DNA of 21,169 nt, taken from JBEKOF01 sp050015895 (GTDB lineage: Bacteria; Verrucomicrobiota; Verrucomicrobiia; Limisphaerales; Palsa-1400). This document shows, piece after piece, positions 1 through 6,867 of this stretch; position 1 is the stretch's first letter, and every line of letters starts with the position of its first letter. The stretch spans positions 1 through 21,169 of the forward strand of contig JBEKAN010000023.1 in assembly GCA_050015895.1 (NCBI GenBank), in the 5' to 3' direction. The notes beneath the pieces are model-generated. The model was not told where the DNA came from. It searched no databases and saw nothing but the letters and a program-made list of their open reading frames with translations. Both the position numbers and the translations under genes were made by a program.

Positions 1-358
1 AGTGCGGGCTGTGGTTAAACAAGCCATCGAACGAAGTGGCCGCTGGCTTCCCACTTTGGCTCCATGAAAATCCACAAATCCTTTTGAGACAGCCTGGCCA
101 GTTCCGCTTTGCCCCGGAAACAACCGACGACGCCTAGTAGTCGAAATCGCAGGCCTTCTCATCCCAACGGGATGAAATCTCTCAGCCCAGGGTTGCGACT
201 TGCCGCGCCGCAGCGAAGCAAAGGCGGGCCAAGGAGCTACCCTTGGTCAGCCAGGCAGTCTCGCCTTCGAATCGCACCTCCAGGCGGGTCTGATTGTCCT
301 CCGTTTGATAGAGGATGTCTTCGGAAGCTGGCTGTGGTGAGCTTGTTCGGCATTATCT
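1..358. other. Left-edge region without a confident gene
   Basis: No convincing gene lies here. A short frame on the plus strand (2-67, 21 codons then TGA) could be the tail of a gene entering from the left, but it is too short to judge. The stretch 160-246 holds a structured repeat, listed separately. The 121-codon plus-strand frame starting at 109 translates this repeat and antisense sequence and has no recognisable domain. Since the minus-strand genes to the right are transcribed toward this region, it probably acts as their 3' end. Confidence 0.5.
160..246. repeat. Structured intergenic repeat with two hairpins
   Basis: A perfect 6-bp stem (CATCCC at 160-165, AAC loop, GGGATG at 169-174) is followed by a long imperfect foldback that pairs CCCAGGGT (186-193) with ACCCTTGG (239-246), with one mismatch. 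The loop of the foldback is GC-rich. From memory, an element with 'CCCAACGGGAT ... CAGCCCAGGGTTG ... CTACCC' recurs in intergenic DNA of Verrucomicrobiota and Planctomycetota. I cannot confirm copy number here. It lies just beyond the end of the DUF6924 gene and could serve as its transcription end. Confidence 0.5.
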
Positions 359-796
359 CTATCCTGGAAAACCTCGGAAAACGCCGTCTTGATCTAGAGC
401 ATCTGCGAATTCATCAAATCCCATGTTGGCAATCGAAAGATTGTTCTCAACACCCCACGCCTCGGAGGGAATGACACGGAATGTGCGCCCAGGCTTATCA
501 TACAAGTCGACGACCAAAATCGGATGTTCAGGATGTGAGAGAGCCATGTGGTCGATGATGAAAGCGAAAGAGCGGTGTGAATCCTCAGAAAGGACCGACG
601 GCAGTCGCTCTGATGTGAGACCTTCGTATTCCGGATCGCTGACGAAATCCACACGAGCTCTGAAGTCTCCAACGGGGCTTCGAATCGCGGAACAAATCGC
701 GTCCCAAGCAGACTCGTCTGAATAGTCGGTCCGGAGGGCCAGCGAATTCTTGGTTGTCGGTATCTTCTTCAAGGTCGGAAAAGTCTCAGTGATCAC
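359..796 (-). CDS. DUF6924-family small protein
   Basis: This 145-residue soluble protein has no signal peptide or membrane segment. I recognise the DUF6924 pattern: an N-terminal 'SLALRTDYSDESAWDAICSA' segment (residues 18-37), a 'PVGDFRARVDFVSDPEYEGL' segment (41-60), and a conserved C-terminal half with SHPEHPILVVDLYDKPGRTF and SVENNLSIAN-like text ending in DGVFRGFPG. The family is known mainly from actinobacteria and its function is unknown. The GTG start (794-796) overlaps the ligA stop (793-795) in a GTGA junction, so translation is probably coupled to ligA. The frame is intact and spans what looks like the whole domain. Family assignment is from memory; assigning a function would be guesswork. 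Confidence 0.75.
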   Translation of the reverse strand: MITETFPTLKKIPTTKNSLALRTDYSDESAWDAICSAIRSPVGDFRARVDFVSDPEYEGLTSERLPSVLSEDSHRSFAFIIDHMALSHPEHPILVVDLYDKPGRTFRVIPSEAWGVENNLSIANMGFDEFADALDQDGVFRGFPG

Positions 797-3072
797 TTGC
801 TAAATTGTCGTGTTGCCGGCTGGTTCGGGGATGGCCGGAAAACAGGCTCCAAACACATTTTCACGAACTCCGCCTCGTCAATCACCTTGATCCCCAGCTC
901 CCGCGCCTTCGCCAGTTTGGAGCCGGCTTCCTCGCCCGCCAGCACGTAGCTCGTGTTCTTGCTCACGCTGGAGGCTACCTTCCCCCCAAGCGCCTCGATG
1001 CGCGCCGTCGCCTCCTCGCGCGTCATCGAGGGCAGTGTTCCTGTCAATACAAATGTCTTGCACGCGAAGGGCCGTCCCTCCTTTTTCGCCGCAGCCTTTT
1101 CGCCGCGCGGACGGATGCCCAGCACCGCCATCCTCGACAAAACCGCCCGCCCCTTCTCGGACGCAAAAAAATCCAGCGCGCTCCGCGCCGCCACCGGGCC
1201 GATCTCCGTGACGATGCCCGGTTCCTTCTCGTTCTTGTTCCGCCCCGGCTCCGCGAAACCCGCCGCGATCAGCCTCGCCGCCGCCGCTTCGACTTCCAAT
1301 TTGAGCCGCTCGTGCCGCTCCGGCTCCTGGCGCCGAATCTGCCGCGCCTCCTCGGATTTCTCGTGGTAAAAAATCACATCCCGGAGAATTTGCGACTCCG
1401 CGACCTCCTCAATGGTGTCGTGAAAAGCGGCGAGTTGGTTCGCGGTGGTCTTGCCGACTTCCGGGATCGCCAGCCCGAAGAGCCAGCGCGAAAGCGGCGC
1501 GGTGCGGGCGCGTTCGATTGCCTGGATGGCTTTGGCCGCGTTTTTGGGGCCGAACACCCGCGGCGCGTCGTCCGTGCCCAGGTTCAGCGCCGCCAGCGGT
1601 TCCATTTTCAACTCAAACAAATCCAGCGGCTCCCGCACCAGCCCGCGCTCCACCAGTTTGTCCGCCACGATCCCCCCGATGCTCTCGATGTCCAGCGCCC
1701 CGCGCGCCGTGAAAAACTCCACCCGCCGCGTCGCCTGCGCCGAGCATTGCAGATTCTCGCAGCGCCACGCCACATATTGCGGATCGCGCCGCACCGCACC
1801 GCCGCACACGGGGCATTTACCCCCAATGTGCTGGAGAAAATCAAACGGCGCGGCGCCCGCGGGCCGCAGGCTCTCCACCACGCCGACCACCGCTGGAATG
1901 ACTTCCCCCGCCTTCTCCACCACCACCGTGTCGCCGACGCGGATGTCTTTGCGTTTGATCTCGTCCTCGTTGTGCAGCGTCGCGCGGCTCACCGTGCTCC
2001 CCGCCAGAAAAACCGGCTCCAGTTCCGCCACGGGAGTCAGGACGCCCGTGCGCCCGACCTGGACGGTGATGGCGTTGAGTTTGGTGCGGGCCTGTTCGGC
2101 GGCGTATTTGTAGGCGATGGCCCAGCGCGGCGCTTTGGCCGTGTATCCGGCGCGCTCGCGCAGCGCCACGTCGTTCAATTTGATCACCGCCCCGTCGGTC
2201 TCGTATTGGAAATCCCGGCGCAGCTTGTCCAGTTCGGCGATGGCGGCGAGAAGTTCGCCTTCGTCATGGCAAAGCCAGATTTTTTCCGGCGTCTTGAACC
2301 CAAGCCGCCCCAGCCAATGCAGCCACTCCCGGTGCGTGACCGGGACCCGTCCCCCCTCCACCTGCCCCGTGCCGTAGAAAATCGCGTCCAGCGGTCGTTG
2401 CGCGACAATGCGCGGGTCCAGTTGCTTGAGCGAGCCGGCGGCCGCGTTGCGCGGGTTCACAAACGTCTCCTCCCCGGCGGCGACGCGCTGCTCGTTGAGT
2501 TTCTTGAACCCGGCGCGCGGCAGATAGACTTCTCCGCGGACCTCCAGCACGTTCGGAGCCGCAAAGCCGCCGCCCTCCTTCGCAAAAATTCTCAGCGGGA
2601 TGGAGCGGATGGTTTTCAGGTTGGCCGTGATGTCGTCGCCGGTCGTGCCGTCGCCGCGCGTCGAGCCGGTGGCAAACCGGCCCTCCACGTAGCGCAGGTT
2701 CACCGCCAGCCCGTCAATTTTCGGCTCGACCGTCCACGCGAGTTTCTCCTCCGGCAGCAGACGCTGGACGCGCGCCAGGAAATCGCGCACCTCGTCCTGC
2801 GAATACGTGTTGTCCAGGCTGAGCATCGGCGACTGGTGCCGGACGGATTGGAAGGCCTTGACCGGCTCGCCGCCGACGCGTTGCGTGGGAGAATCGGGCG
2901 CGCGCAGATTGGGAAACTCCGCCTCCAGGTCGCTCAATTCCCGGTAAAGCCCGTCGTATTCCCGGTCGCTGATGACCGGCCTCGCCTGGACGTAGTAGAG
3001 ATGGTCGTGCCGCCGAATCTCGGCGGCCAGTTCCGCGTGCCGCGCCTGCGCCTGCGCTTGGGCCGGTGTCAT
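793..3072 (-). CDS. ligA: NAD-dependent DNA ligase LigA
   Basis: LigA seals nicks in duplex DNA using NAD+ and joins Okazaki fragments in the cytoplasm. The adenylation motif EPKIDG gives the nucleophile Lys118. The N-terminal Ia domain (HDHLYYV, ISDREYD) precedes it, and the OB fold follows around 325-410. A four-cysteine zinc site is seen at C420, C423, C438 and C443, followed by helix-hairpin-helix repeats (about 455-645) and a C-terminal BRCT domain (about 668-745). At 759 residues it is longer than the usual 670-700. Most of the excess is a charged, helical-looking insertion at about residues 562-620 inside the helix-hairpin-helix region. The start is ATG at 3072 with no obvious ribosome binding site. 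A DUF6924 gene overlaps the stop. All core catalytic motifs are intact. Confidence 0.97.
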   Translation of the reverse strand: MTPAQAQAQARHAELAAEIRRHDHLYYVQARPVISDREYDGLYRELSDLEAEFPNLRAPDSPTQRVGGEPVKAFQSVRHQSPMLSLDNTYSQDEVRDFLARVQRLLPEEKLAWTVEPKIDGLAVNLRYVEGRFATGSTRGDGTTGDDITANLKTIRSIPLRIFAKEGGGFAAPNVLEVRGEVYLPRAGFKKLNEQRVAAGEETFVNPRNAAAGSLKQLDPRIVAQRPLDAIFYGTGQVEGGRVPVTHREWLHWLGRLGFKTPEKIWLCHDEGELLAAIAELDKLRRDFQYETDGAVIKLNDVALRERAGYTAKAPRWAIAYKYAAEQARTKLNAITVQVGRTGVLTPVAELEPVFLAGSTVSRATLHNEDEIKRKDIRVGDTVVVEKAGEVIPAVVGVVESLRPAGAAPFDFLQHIGGKCPVCGGAVRRDPQYVAWRCENLQCSAQATRRVEFFTARGALDIESIGGIVADKLVERGLVREPLDLFELKMEPLAALNLGTDDAPRVFGPKNAAKAIQAIERARTAPLSRWLFGLAIPEVGKTTANQLAAFHDTIEEVAESQILRDVIFYHEKSEEARQIRRQEPERHERLKLEVEAAAARLIAAGFAEPGRNKNEKEPGIVTEIGPVAARSALDFFASEKGRAVLSRMAVLGIRPRGEKAAAKKEGRPFACKTFVLTGTLPSMTREEATARIEALGGKVASSVSKNTSYVLAGEEAGSKLAKARELGIKVIDEAEFVKMCLEPVFRPSPNQPATRQFSK

Positions 3073-3420
3073 GCCGACTATTTACGCCGTTGCAGCCGCC
3101 GGACGCAAATCGGAAATTACCGAAATCTCGAGCCCCCGATCGTTGGGGATCAATCCGAGAGCGCACAGCCCGCACACATGCAGCCCGCAAGCATGCGGGC
3201 CAACCCGCTGTAGTTCCATCTGGCCAGCCCGTTGTTGTTCCATCTCGCGCCCCGCAAGCCGTGTTCGGCGCCCACGCCGAACACACGCTCTTTCAGGGGA
3301 GCGCGACCGTCTCGGTCGCCTCCGTCGGCGTCCCGCCGACGGAATCTCCCATGCAAAACTGGGCCACCCGATGGGTGAGTTGCCAGGCGCGTCGCGAATA
3401 ATTCGGGGGGAGCGTAATGC
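3073..3420. repeat. Intergenic array of perfect hairpins, upstream of ligA
   Basis: This 348-bp gap between the thioredoxin-like gene and ligA has no credible gene. It carries at least four perfect inverted repeats with tiny loops: 3183-3200 (7-bp stem, loop AGCA), 3261-3284 (10-bp stem, loop CCCA), 3301-3317 (7-bp stem, loop TCT) and 3319-3341 (10-bp stem, loop TCC). The stems share no sequence with each other. A 24-bp-period direct repeat also lies at 3204-3245. Frames that cross the array are low-complexity, arginine- and proline-rich translations of it. It could terminate transcription from the thioredoxin-like gene or be a mobile repetitive element. Confidence 0.75.
3204..3245. repeat. 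Two-copy direct repeat, 24-bp spacing
   Basis: An 18-bp unit, CCCGCTGTAGTTCCATCT at 3204-3221, recurs as CCCGTTGTTGTTCCATCT at 3228-3245, with 16 of 18 positions identical. It sits between the first and second hairpins of the array and may be part of the same repetitive element. Confidence 0.6.
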
Positions 3421-5130
3421 TCAGCGCGCCGGCAAGTCCGTTTTCCGCCCCGTCCACAGCAGGCCGTCCACCGCCCCGCCGATGTCCATCCCCGCCGGAT
3501 GTCCGGCTTGGATGATCTTCCCCTGGCCGTCAATAATATAAGTCGTCGGCACTCCGTTCACCCGGAACGCGGCCGCGGCTTTGGATTGCCACCCGCCCTC
3601 CCCGGCCCAGACGTTGAACGTGTTTGTCCAGCCCCGCTTGTCCACGTGGTCGCGCGCGATTTTCAGCGTGTCGTCAATGCTCAAAGGCACCAGGGCCACC
3701 TTCTCCTGCCAGTCGGCGTGGCTTTGCCGCAGCGTCTGCAATTGGGCCATCGGTTCCTGGCAGGGACCGCACCAAGTCGCCCAAAAGTCCAGCACCACCA
3801 CCTTGCCGCGCAGGTCGGAGAGCTTCATTTGCTTCCCGCCCTCCAGCGTGGTGAACTCGATTTCCGGCGCCGCTGATTGGGGCGGCAGCGTGCCGTTTGC
3901 CGCGACATAGTTCTCAAATTCCATCTTGGCGGCGGCCTTCTCGTCCAGCACGCCCGCCGGCAATTGCTGCCAATGCACATCCTCCATCACTTTCCAGTCA
4001 TCCGCGAACCGCATGATCTGATTGGCCGCAAGAACATACTCTCCTGTCAAAGGGCTTCCGCTTTTGGATTTGCTTTCCGTTCTCACCGTGAGGGTCAATT
4101 TGAACTGGTGCCCCAACAGCCCAACCAGCGAACCGGGAGCGCCTTGCGGTTGCACCTGCTCAACCGCCGCCTCCTGGATCTGGATGTCCGCGTTCCTCAA
4201 GTCAATGCCCGCCTCTTCCATCTCCTGCGCGGCGGAGCGGGCGGCGGCCACTTGTTCCTGCGCTTGGACATTTAATTCATCGTCTAATTCCTGGCGGGAC
4301 GGCCCGGGCCGCCCGCTCGCTTGAATCAAAGCCCACGCCTGGTCCGCGGTGGGAAAAGCCTCGCTTTTGAAAATGCCCGCATCCCGTTCGCGGATGAAAT
4401 GAACCAGCGCCCCCCCGAGCTTGAGCAGCGCGGGATCGTCCTCCCCGGTGACCACCTCGTGGGACGCCACCTTGTTCATCAGCGCCATCTCGCGGACGGT
4501 TTTGGCGTCGGCGAGGTTTGTGGGGAAGGAGACCCATCGGACGCCCTCCAGGCAACGCCAGCCGCCGGGAAATTTTTCCAAGCTGTGCATCGCAATCTTA
4601 AAATCGCCGTTGGCCGGATTGTTTGTGCCCAAATCAAAGGTGAGGGTGATCTCCACTCTTTCCGCCGATGGCAGCGTTTGGTTTTCGGCCATCACGCCGG
4701 GATAGCGGGTCTGCCCCAAATACTTCGGCGGGCTGAGTTGCGCGCGGAGGCTGCCCTTGGAAAAGTCCAGGTGCAGTGAGTCCGCCTGGGCCAGGAGTTG
4801 TTTGGCCCCCAGCTCCATCTTCTGGCGGTCGCGCTCGGCGCGTTGGCGGAAGCCGGCCAGCGGGTCGGGGTCCTGGCGGGCGGCATTGGTGGAGGCGATG
4901 GACTGCCAGTCTTCGACGGCGGGCGACATCTCCGCGGCAAACCGGGCCGTGTCCCGGCTTTGCAGCAACCGGACCACCGCGTTGCCCACCGCCGAAAAGT
5001 CCTCATTCGTCCCGGCGCTGGGCGCGCCCGCCGCCGCCGTCGCCGCCGGCACAACGGCGCACAGCAACAGCCCCGCCAGAAAACGCCCCGCCCCGCATGG
5101 ATAAAAATGTGATGTTTTGAAACTCCTCAT
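3421..5130 (-). CDS. Secreted TlpA/thioredoxin-like protein with duplicated N-terminal domain
   Basis: The predicted 569-residue protein starts with a signal peptide (positive MRSFK, hydrophobic core FLAGLLLCAVVPA, then an AATAAAGA stretch, about residues 1-33), so it is probably periplasmic. The C-terminal 140 residues are a TlpA/ResA-type thioredoxin fold with FWATWCGPC (active cysteines about 454 and 457) and the cis-proline motif GVPTT (about Pro528). This implies thiol-disulfide exchange. The middle holds two similar segments, about 160-204 and 344-391, each a beta-rich stretch ending in 'W..LE/MEDV.W..(F/L)P', joined by a helical linker. I do not recognise that domain. The frame stays open to 5334, but the extra 68 residues merely translate hairpin DNA, so ATG 5130 is preferred. 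GAGGAG follows rather than precedes this ATG. Confidence 0.85.
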   Translation of the reverse strand: MRSFKTSHFYPCGAGRFLAGLLLCAVVPAATAAAGAPSAGTNEDFSAVGNAVVRLLQSRDTARFAAEMSPAVEDWQSIASTNAARQDPDPLAGFRQRAERDRQKMELGAKQLLAQADSLHLDFSKGSLRAQLSPPKYLGQTRYPGVMAENQTLPSAERVEITLTFDLGTNNPANGDFKIAMHSLEKFPGGWRCLEGVRWVSFPTNLADAKTVREMALMNKVASHEVVTGEDDPALLKLGGALVHFIRERDAGIFKSEAFPTADQAWALIQASGRPGPSRQELDDELNVQAQEQVAAARSAAQEMEEAGIDLRNADIQIQEAAVEQVQPQGAPGSLVGLLGHQFKLTLTVRTESKSKSGSPLTGEYVLAANQIMRFADDWKVMEDVHWQQLPAGVLDEKAAAKMEFENYVAANGTLPPQSAAPEIEFTTLEGGKQMKLSDLRGKVVVLDFWATWCGPCQEPMAQLQTLRQSHADWQEKVALVPLSIDDTLKIARDHVDKRGWTNTFNVWAGEGGWQSKAAAAFRVNGVPTTYIIDGQGKIIQAGHPAGMDIGGAVDGLLWTGRKTDLPAR

Positions 5131-5670
5131 GGCGAAGCCAATGCTCGGAGCAACCCGCCACGAACACAAGCCAAATCCCCGCCCCAAAAATCGCCCAGGC
5201 GCATCCCGGTTCTTGTGGCGCAGACTTCCCAGTCTGCCGTATCGCGGGTTTCCCAACCCGCCTGCGGGACGCCGATTCGGAAATCGGCGGCACAGCAGGT
5301 TTTGGAAGCCTGCGCTACCATCGGCGTCTGCCATTTCGCGGTTCTCTTTGTTTTTTCCAAATTCCCCCTTGACGACCGGATGCTTACATGCTAAGCGTTA
5401 TCTGTGAGCAATGAGAGGCTAGACAAGTCCGATGGCGGCGCGGCGTGTTGTCCGCAAGAACGTCTCAGAGGGCGCGAGGCGCGATTCCCCCACCTGTCAC
5501 GTCGCGGTTTGGTGCTGGGCGGAAGCGTTCCCGCATCTTTATCGTTAAAGCCGACCCTGATCAATTCCAGCCAATCCCCCTCATTCGCCCTAAATCCCCC
5601 TAAATCGCACACTTGCGCCCGAGCCGGGGCCTCCCCACTGATCAAGGTCAATGAAGGTCAATGAAGGTTA
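5131..5670. other. Divergent intergenic region
   Basis: This gap separates the minus-strand thioredoxin-like gene from the plus-strand aldo/keto reductase and should hold promoters for both. It contains the hairpin array at 5220-5313 and most of the start-site repeat (5644-5683), both listed separately. A weak plus-strand promoter guess is TTGACG at 5369-5374, whose 17-bp-spaced -10 (TAAGCG) is poor. Overlapping it is a small inverted repeat, GCTTA at 5382-5386 with TAAGC at 5392-5396, which could be an operator. The 86-codon frames on both strands near 5400-5660 look non-coding. Confidence 0.5.
5220..5313. repeat. Array of four hairpins, upstream of thioredoxin-like gene
   Basis: Four successive small hairpins are visible: 5220-5237 (GCAGACT, loop TCCC, AGTCTGC), 5244-5261 (GCGGGTT, loop TCCC, AACCCGC), 5271-5288 (GCCGATT, loop CGGA, AATCGGC) and 5295-5313 (8-bp stem with one wobble pair, loop TGG). 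The stems differ in sequence but keep length and spacing, and the first two have the same loop. The array lies about 90-185 bp upstream of the ATG at 5130 and may be transcribed in its leader. From memory, similar arrays occur between genes in Verrucomicrobiota. Confidence 0.75.
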
Positions 5671-5683
5671 ATGAAGGTTAATA
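5644..5683 (+). promoter_or_regulatory. Four-copy 10-bp repeat at the start of the aldo/keto reductase gene
   Basis: Four copies of a 10-bp unit (AAGGTCAATG, AAGGTCAATG, AAGGTTAATG, AAGGTTAATA) run head to tail. The first three provide an AAGG ribosome-binding-like box a few bases before an ATG (5651, 5661, 5671). The first two ATGs encode only a six-codon peptide (MKVNEG); the third opens the long reading frame. The stop of the first mini-frame (TAA 5669-5671) overlaps the main ATG as TAATG. The arrangement suggests reinitiation or leader-peptide control and could vary in copy number. Confidence 0.7.
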
Positions 5684-6867
5684 AAGCCAAAAAAGATACC
5701 CCCACCCCCAAAATTTCTATGGACGTTGGACGCACCGCTTTTGGCGCCTGGAACGGCGGCCGCTTCATGAGCTTCGGCGAGCCGCTGCACGAGGAACGCT
5801 GGCTCCTCCTCGTCCGCCACGCTTATGCGCGCGGCGTCCGCACCTTCCTCACCGCCGATGTCTATGGCGCTGGCGCGGCCGATGAGATGCTCGGACGCGC
5901 CCTCCTGGGCCTGCCCCGCGCCAGCTATTGCCTGGTCGGCGCGGTGGGGCACGACTTTTACAAGGGCCGGCGGCAGGGCGCCAGGGGCTTTCCCCGCTTC
6001 ACCGACCCGGCGCTGCGTCCCCCCGGCGATTATCTGGGCTATCTGCGCATGGCCGTGGAAAAATCCCTCGAACGCTGCCGCGCCCAGAAATTCGATCTGC
6101 TCCTGCTGCACAATCCCGACTCCACAGGCTACGGCAGCGACCGCGTCTGGTCCGCCCTGGACAAAATCAAGGAGGAAAAGCTTACCGACCGCCTCGGCAT
6201 CGCGCCGGGGCCGGCCAACGGCTTCACCCTGGACCTGATCCTCTCTTTCGAGCGCTTCGGGCCTCTGTTGGATTGGGCCATGATCATCCTCAACCCTTTG
6301 GAACCCTGGCCGGGACGGTTGGTTCTTCCGGCGGCCCTCAAGCACGAGGTCAATTTGCTCACGCGGGTGGTGGATTACGGCGGCTTGTTCCACGATGATG
6401 TCCGGTCGGGCCACAAATTCTCCGCCCACGATCACCGCTCTTTCCGGCCCGCCGGCTGGGTGGAGGCGGGACGGGAAAAGATGGACCAGATGCGGCCCAT
6501 CGCCGAAATGCACCAACTCACCATGCTCCAACTGGCCTGCCTCTGGAACCTCGCCCAACCCGCCGTAAGAAGCGTCGCGCCCACTTTGATCCAGGAATCC
6601 GGGCCTGGCGCCCGGTCCATCGAGAGCAAAGCCGACGAATTGGCGATCCTGCCCGAAGTGAAGTTCTCGCAGGAGGAACTTGAATTCATAGGACGCGTGG
6701 GCGACAACCAGGGTTGCATGGCGCTAAAAGGCGCGAACCGCGGCCACACCGGCCCGTCGGAGGCGGATCGCTGGGGCCTGACGCCCGACTTGGAGGCCGT
6801 CGGGAGGCGGTGGTCCATCAATCCCGACCAGGACCTCGCCTGCGCTCACTCCGATCCATCCCAGTGA
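5671..6867 (+). CDS. Aldo/keto reductase family protein
   Basis: This 398-residue cytoplasmic protein has the aldo/keto reductase TIM-barrel pattern: GVRTFLTADVYGAGAADEMLG (catalytic Asp63 and Tyr65 by alignment to the family) and LLLLHNPD (catalytic His147). The usual lysine after the next strand (normally in a 'TK' context) is replaced by CLVGAVGHDFYKG, so Lys98 or none fills that role. Substrate is unknown. The ATG at 5671 lies in the 10-bp repeat; ATG 5719 (Met17) is a plausible alternative because similarity to the family starts near VGRTAFGAW. The stop overlaps the GTG start of the cysteine desulfurase as GTGA, so the two are translated together. The C-terminal 50 residues after about 345 are less typical of the family. 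Confidence 0.85.
   Translation: MKVNKAKKDTPTPKISMDVGRTAFGAWNGGRFMSFGEPLHEERWLLLVRHAYARGVRTFLTADVYGAGAADEMLGRALLGLPRASYCLVGAVGHDFYKGRRQGARGFPRFTDPALRPPGDYLGYLRMAVEKSLERCRAQKFDLLLLHNPDSTGYGSDRVWSALDKIKEEKLTDRLGIAPGPANGFTLDLILSFERFGPLLDWAMIILNPLEPWPGRLVLPAALKHEVNLLTRVVDYGGLFHDDVRSGHKFSAHDHRSFRPAGWVEAGREKMDQMRPIAEMHQLTMLQLACLWNLAQPAVRSVAPTLIQESGPGARSIESKADELAILPEVKFSQEELEFIGRVGDNQGCMALKGANRGHTGPSEADRWGLTPDLEAVGRRWSINPDQDLACAHSDPSQ

Noticed and set aside
2..67. 21-codon tail of a possible plus-strand gene at the left edge
   Set aside because: Too short for a family match; chance open frame is equally likely.
225..290. tRNA-like stretch containing TTCGAATC
   Set aside because: No acceptor, D or anticodon arms can be paired around it; it belongs to the edge of the structured repeat.
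805..3213. 802-codon plus-strand frame opposite ligA
   Set aside because: Arginine- and proline-rich antisense shadow of ligA caused by high GC; no domain seen.
3071..3541. 156-codon plus-strand frame over the hairpin array
   Set aside because: Composition reflects the repeats (Arg, Pro, Ser, Cys) and the 3' part is antisense of the thioredoxin-like gene.
5131..5334. N-terminal extension of the thioredoxin-like protein to ATG 5334
   Set aside because: The 68 extra residues translate the hairpin array and would bury the signal peptide inside the protein.
6714..6863. 50-residue N-terminal extension of the cysteine desulfurase
   Set aside because: It overlaps the reductase gene in another frame, and the family's N terminus begins at GTG 6864.
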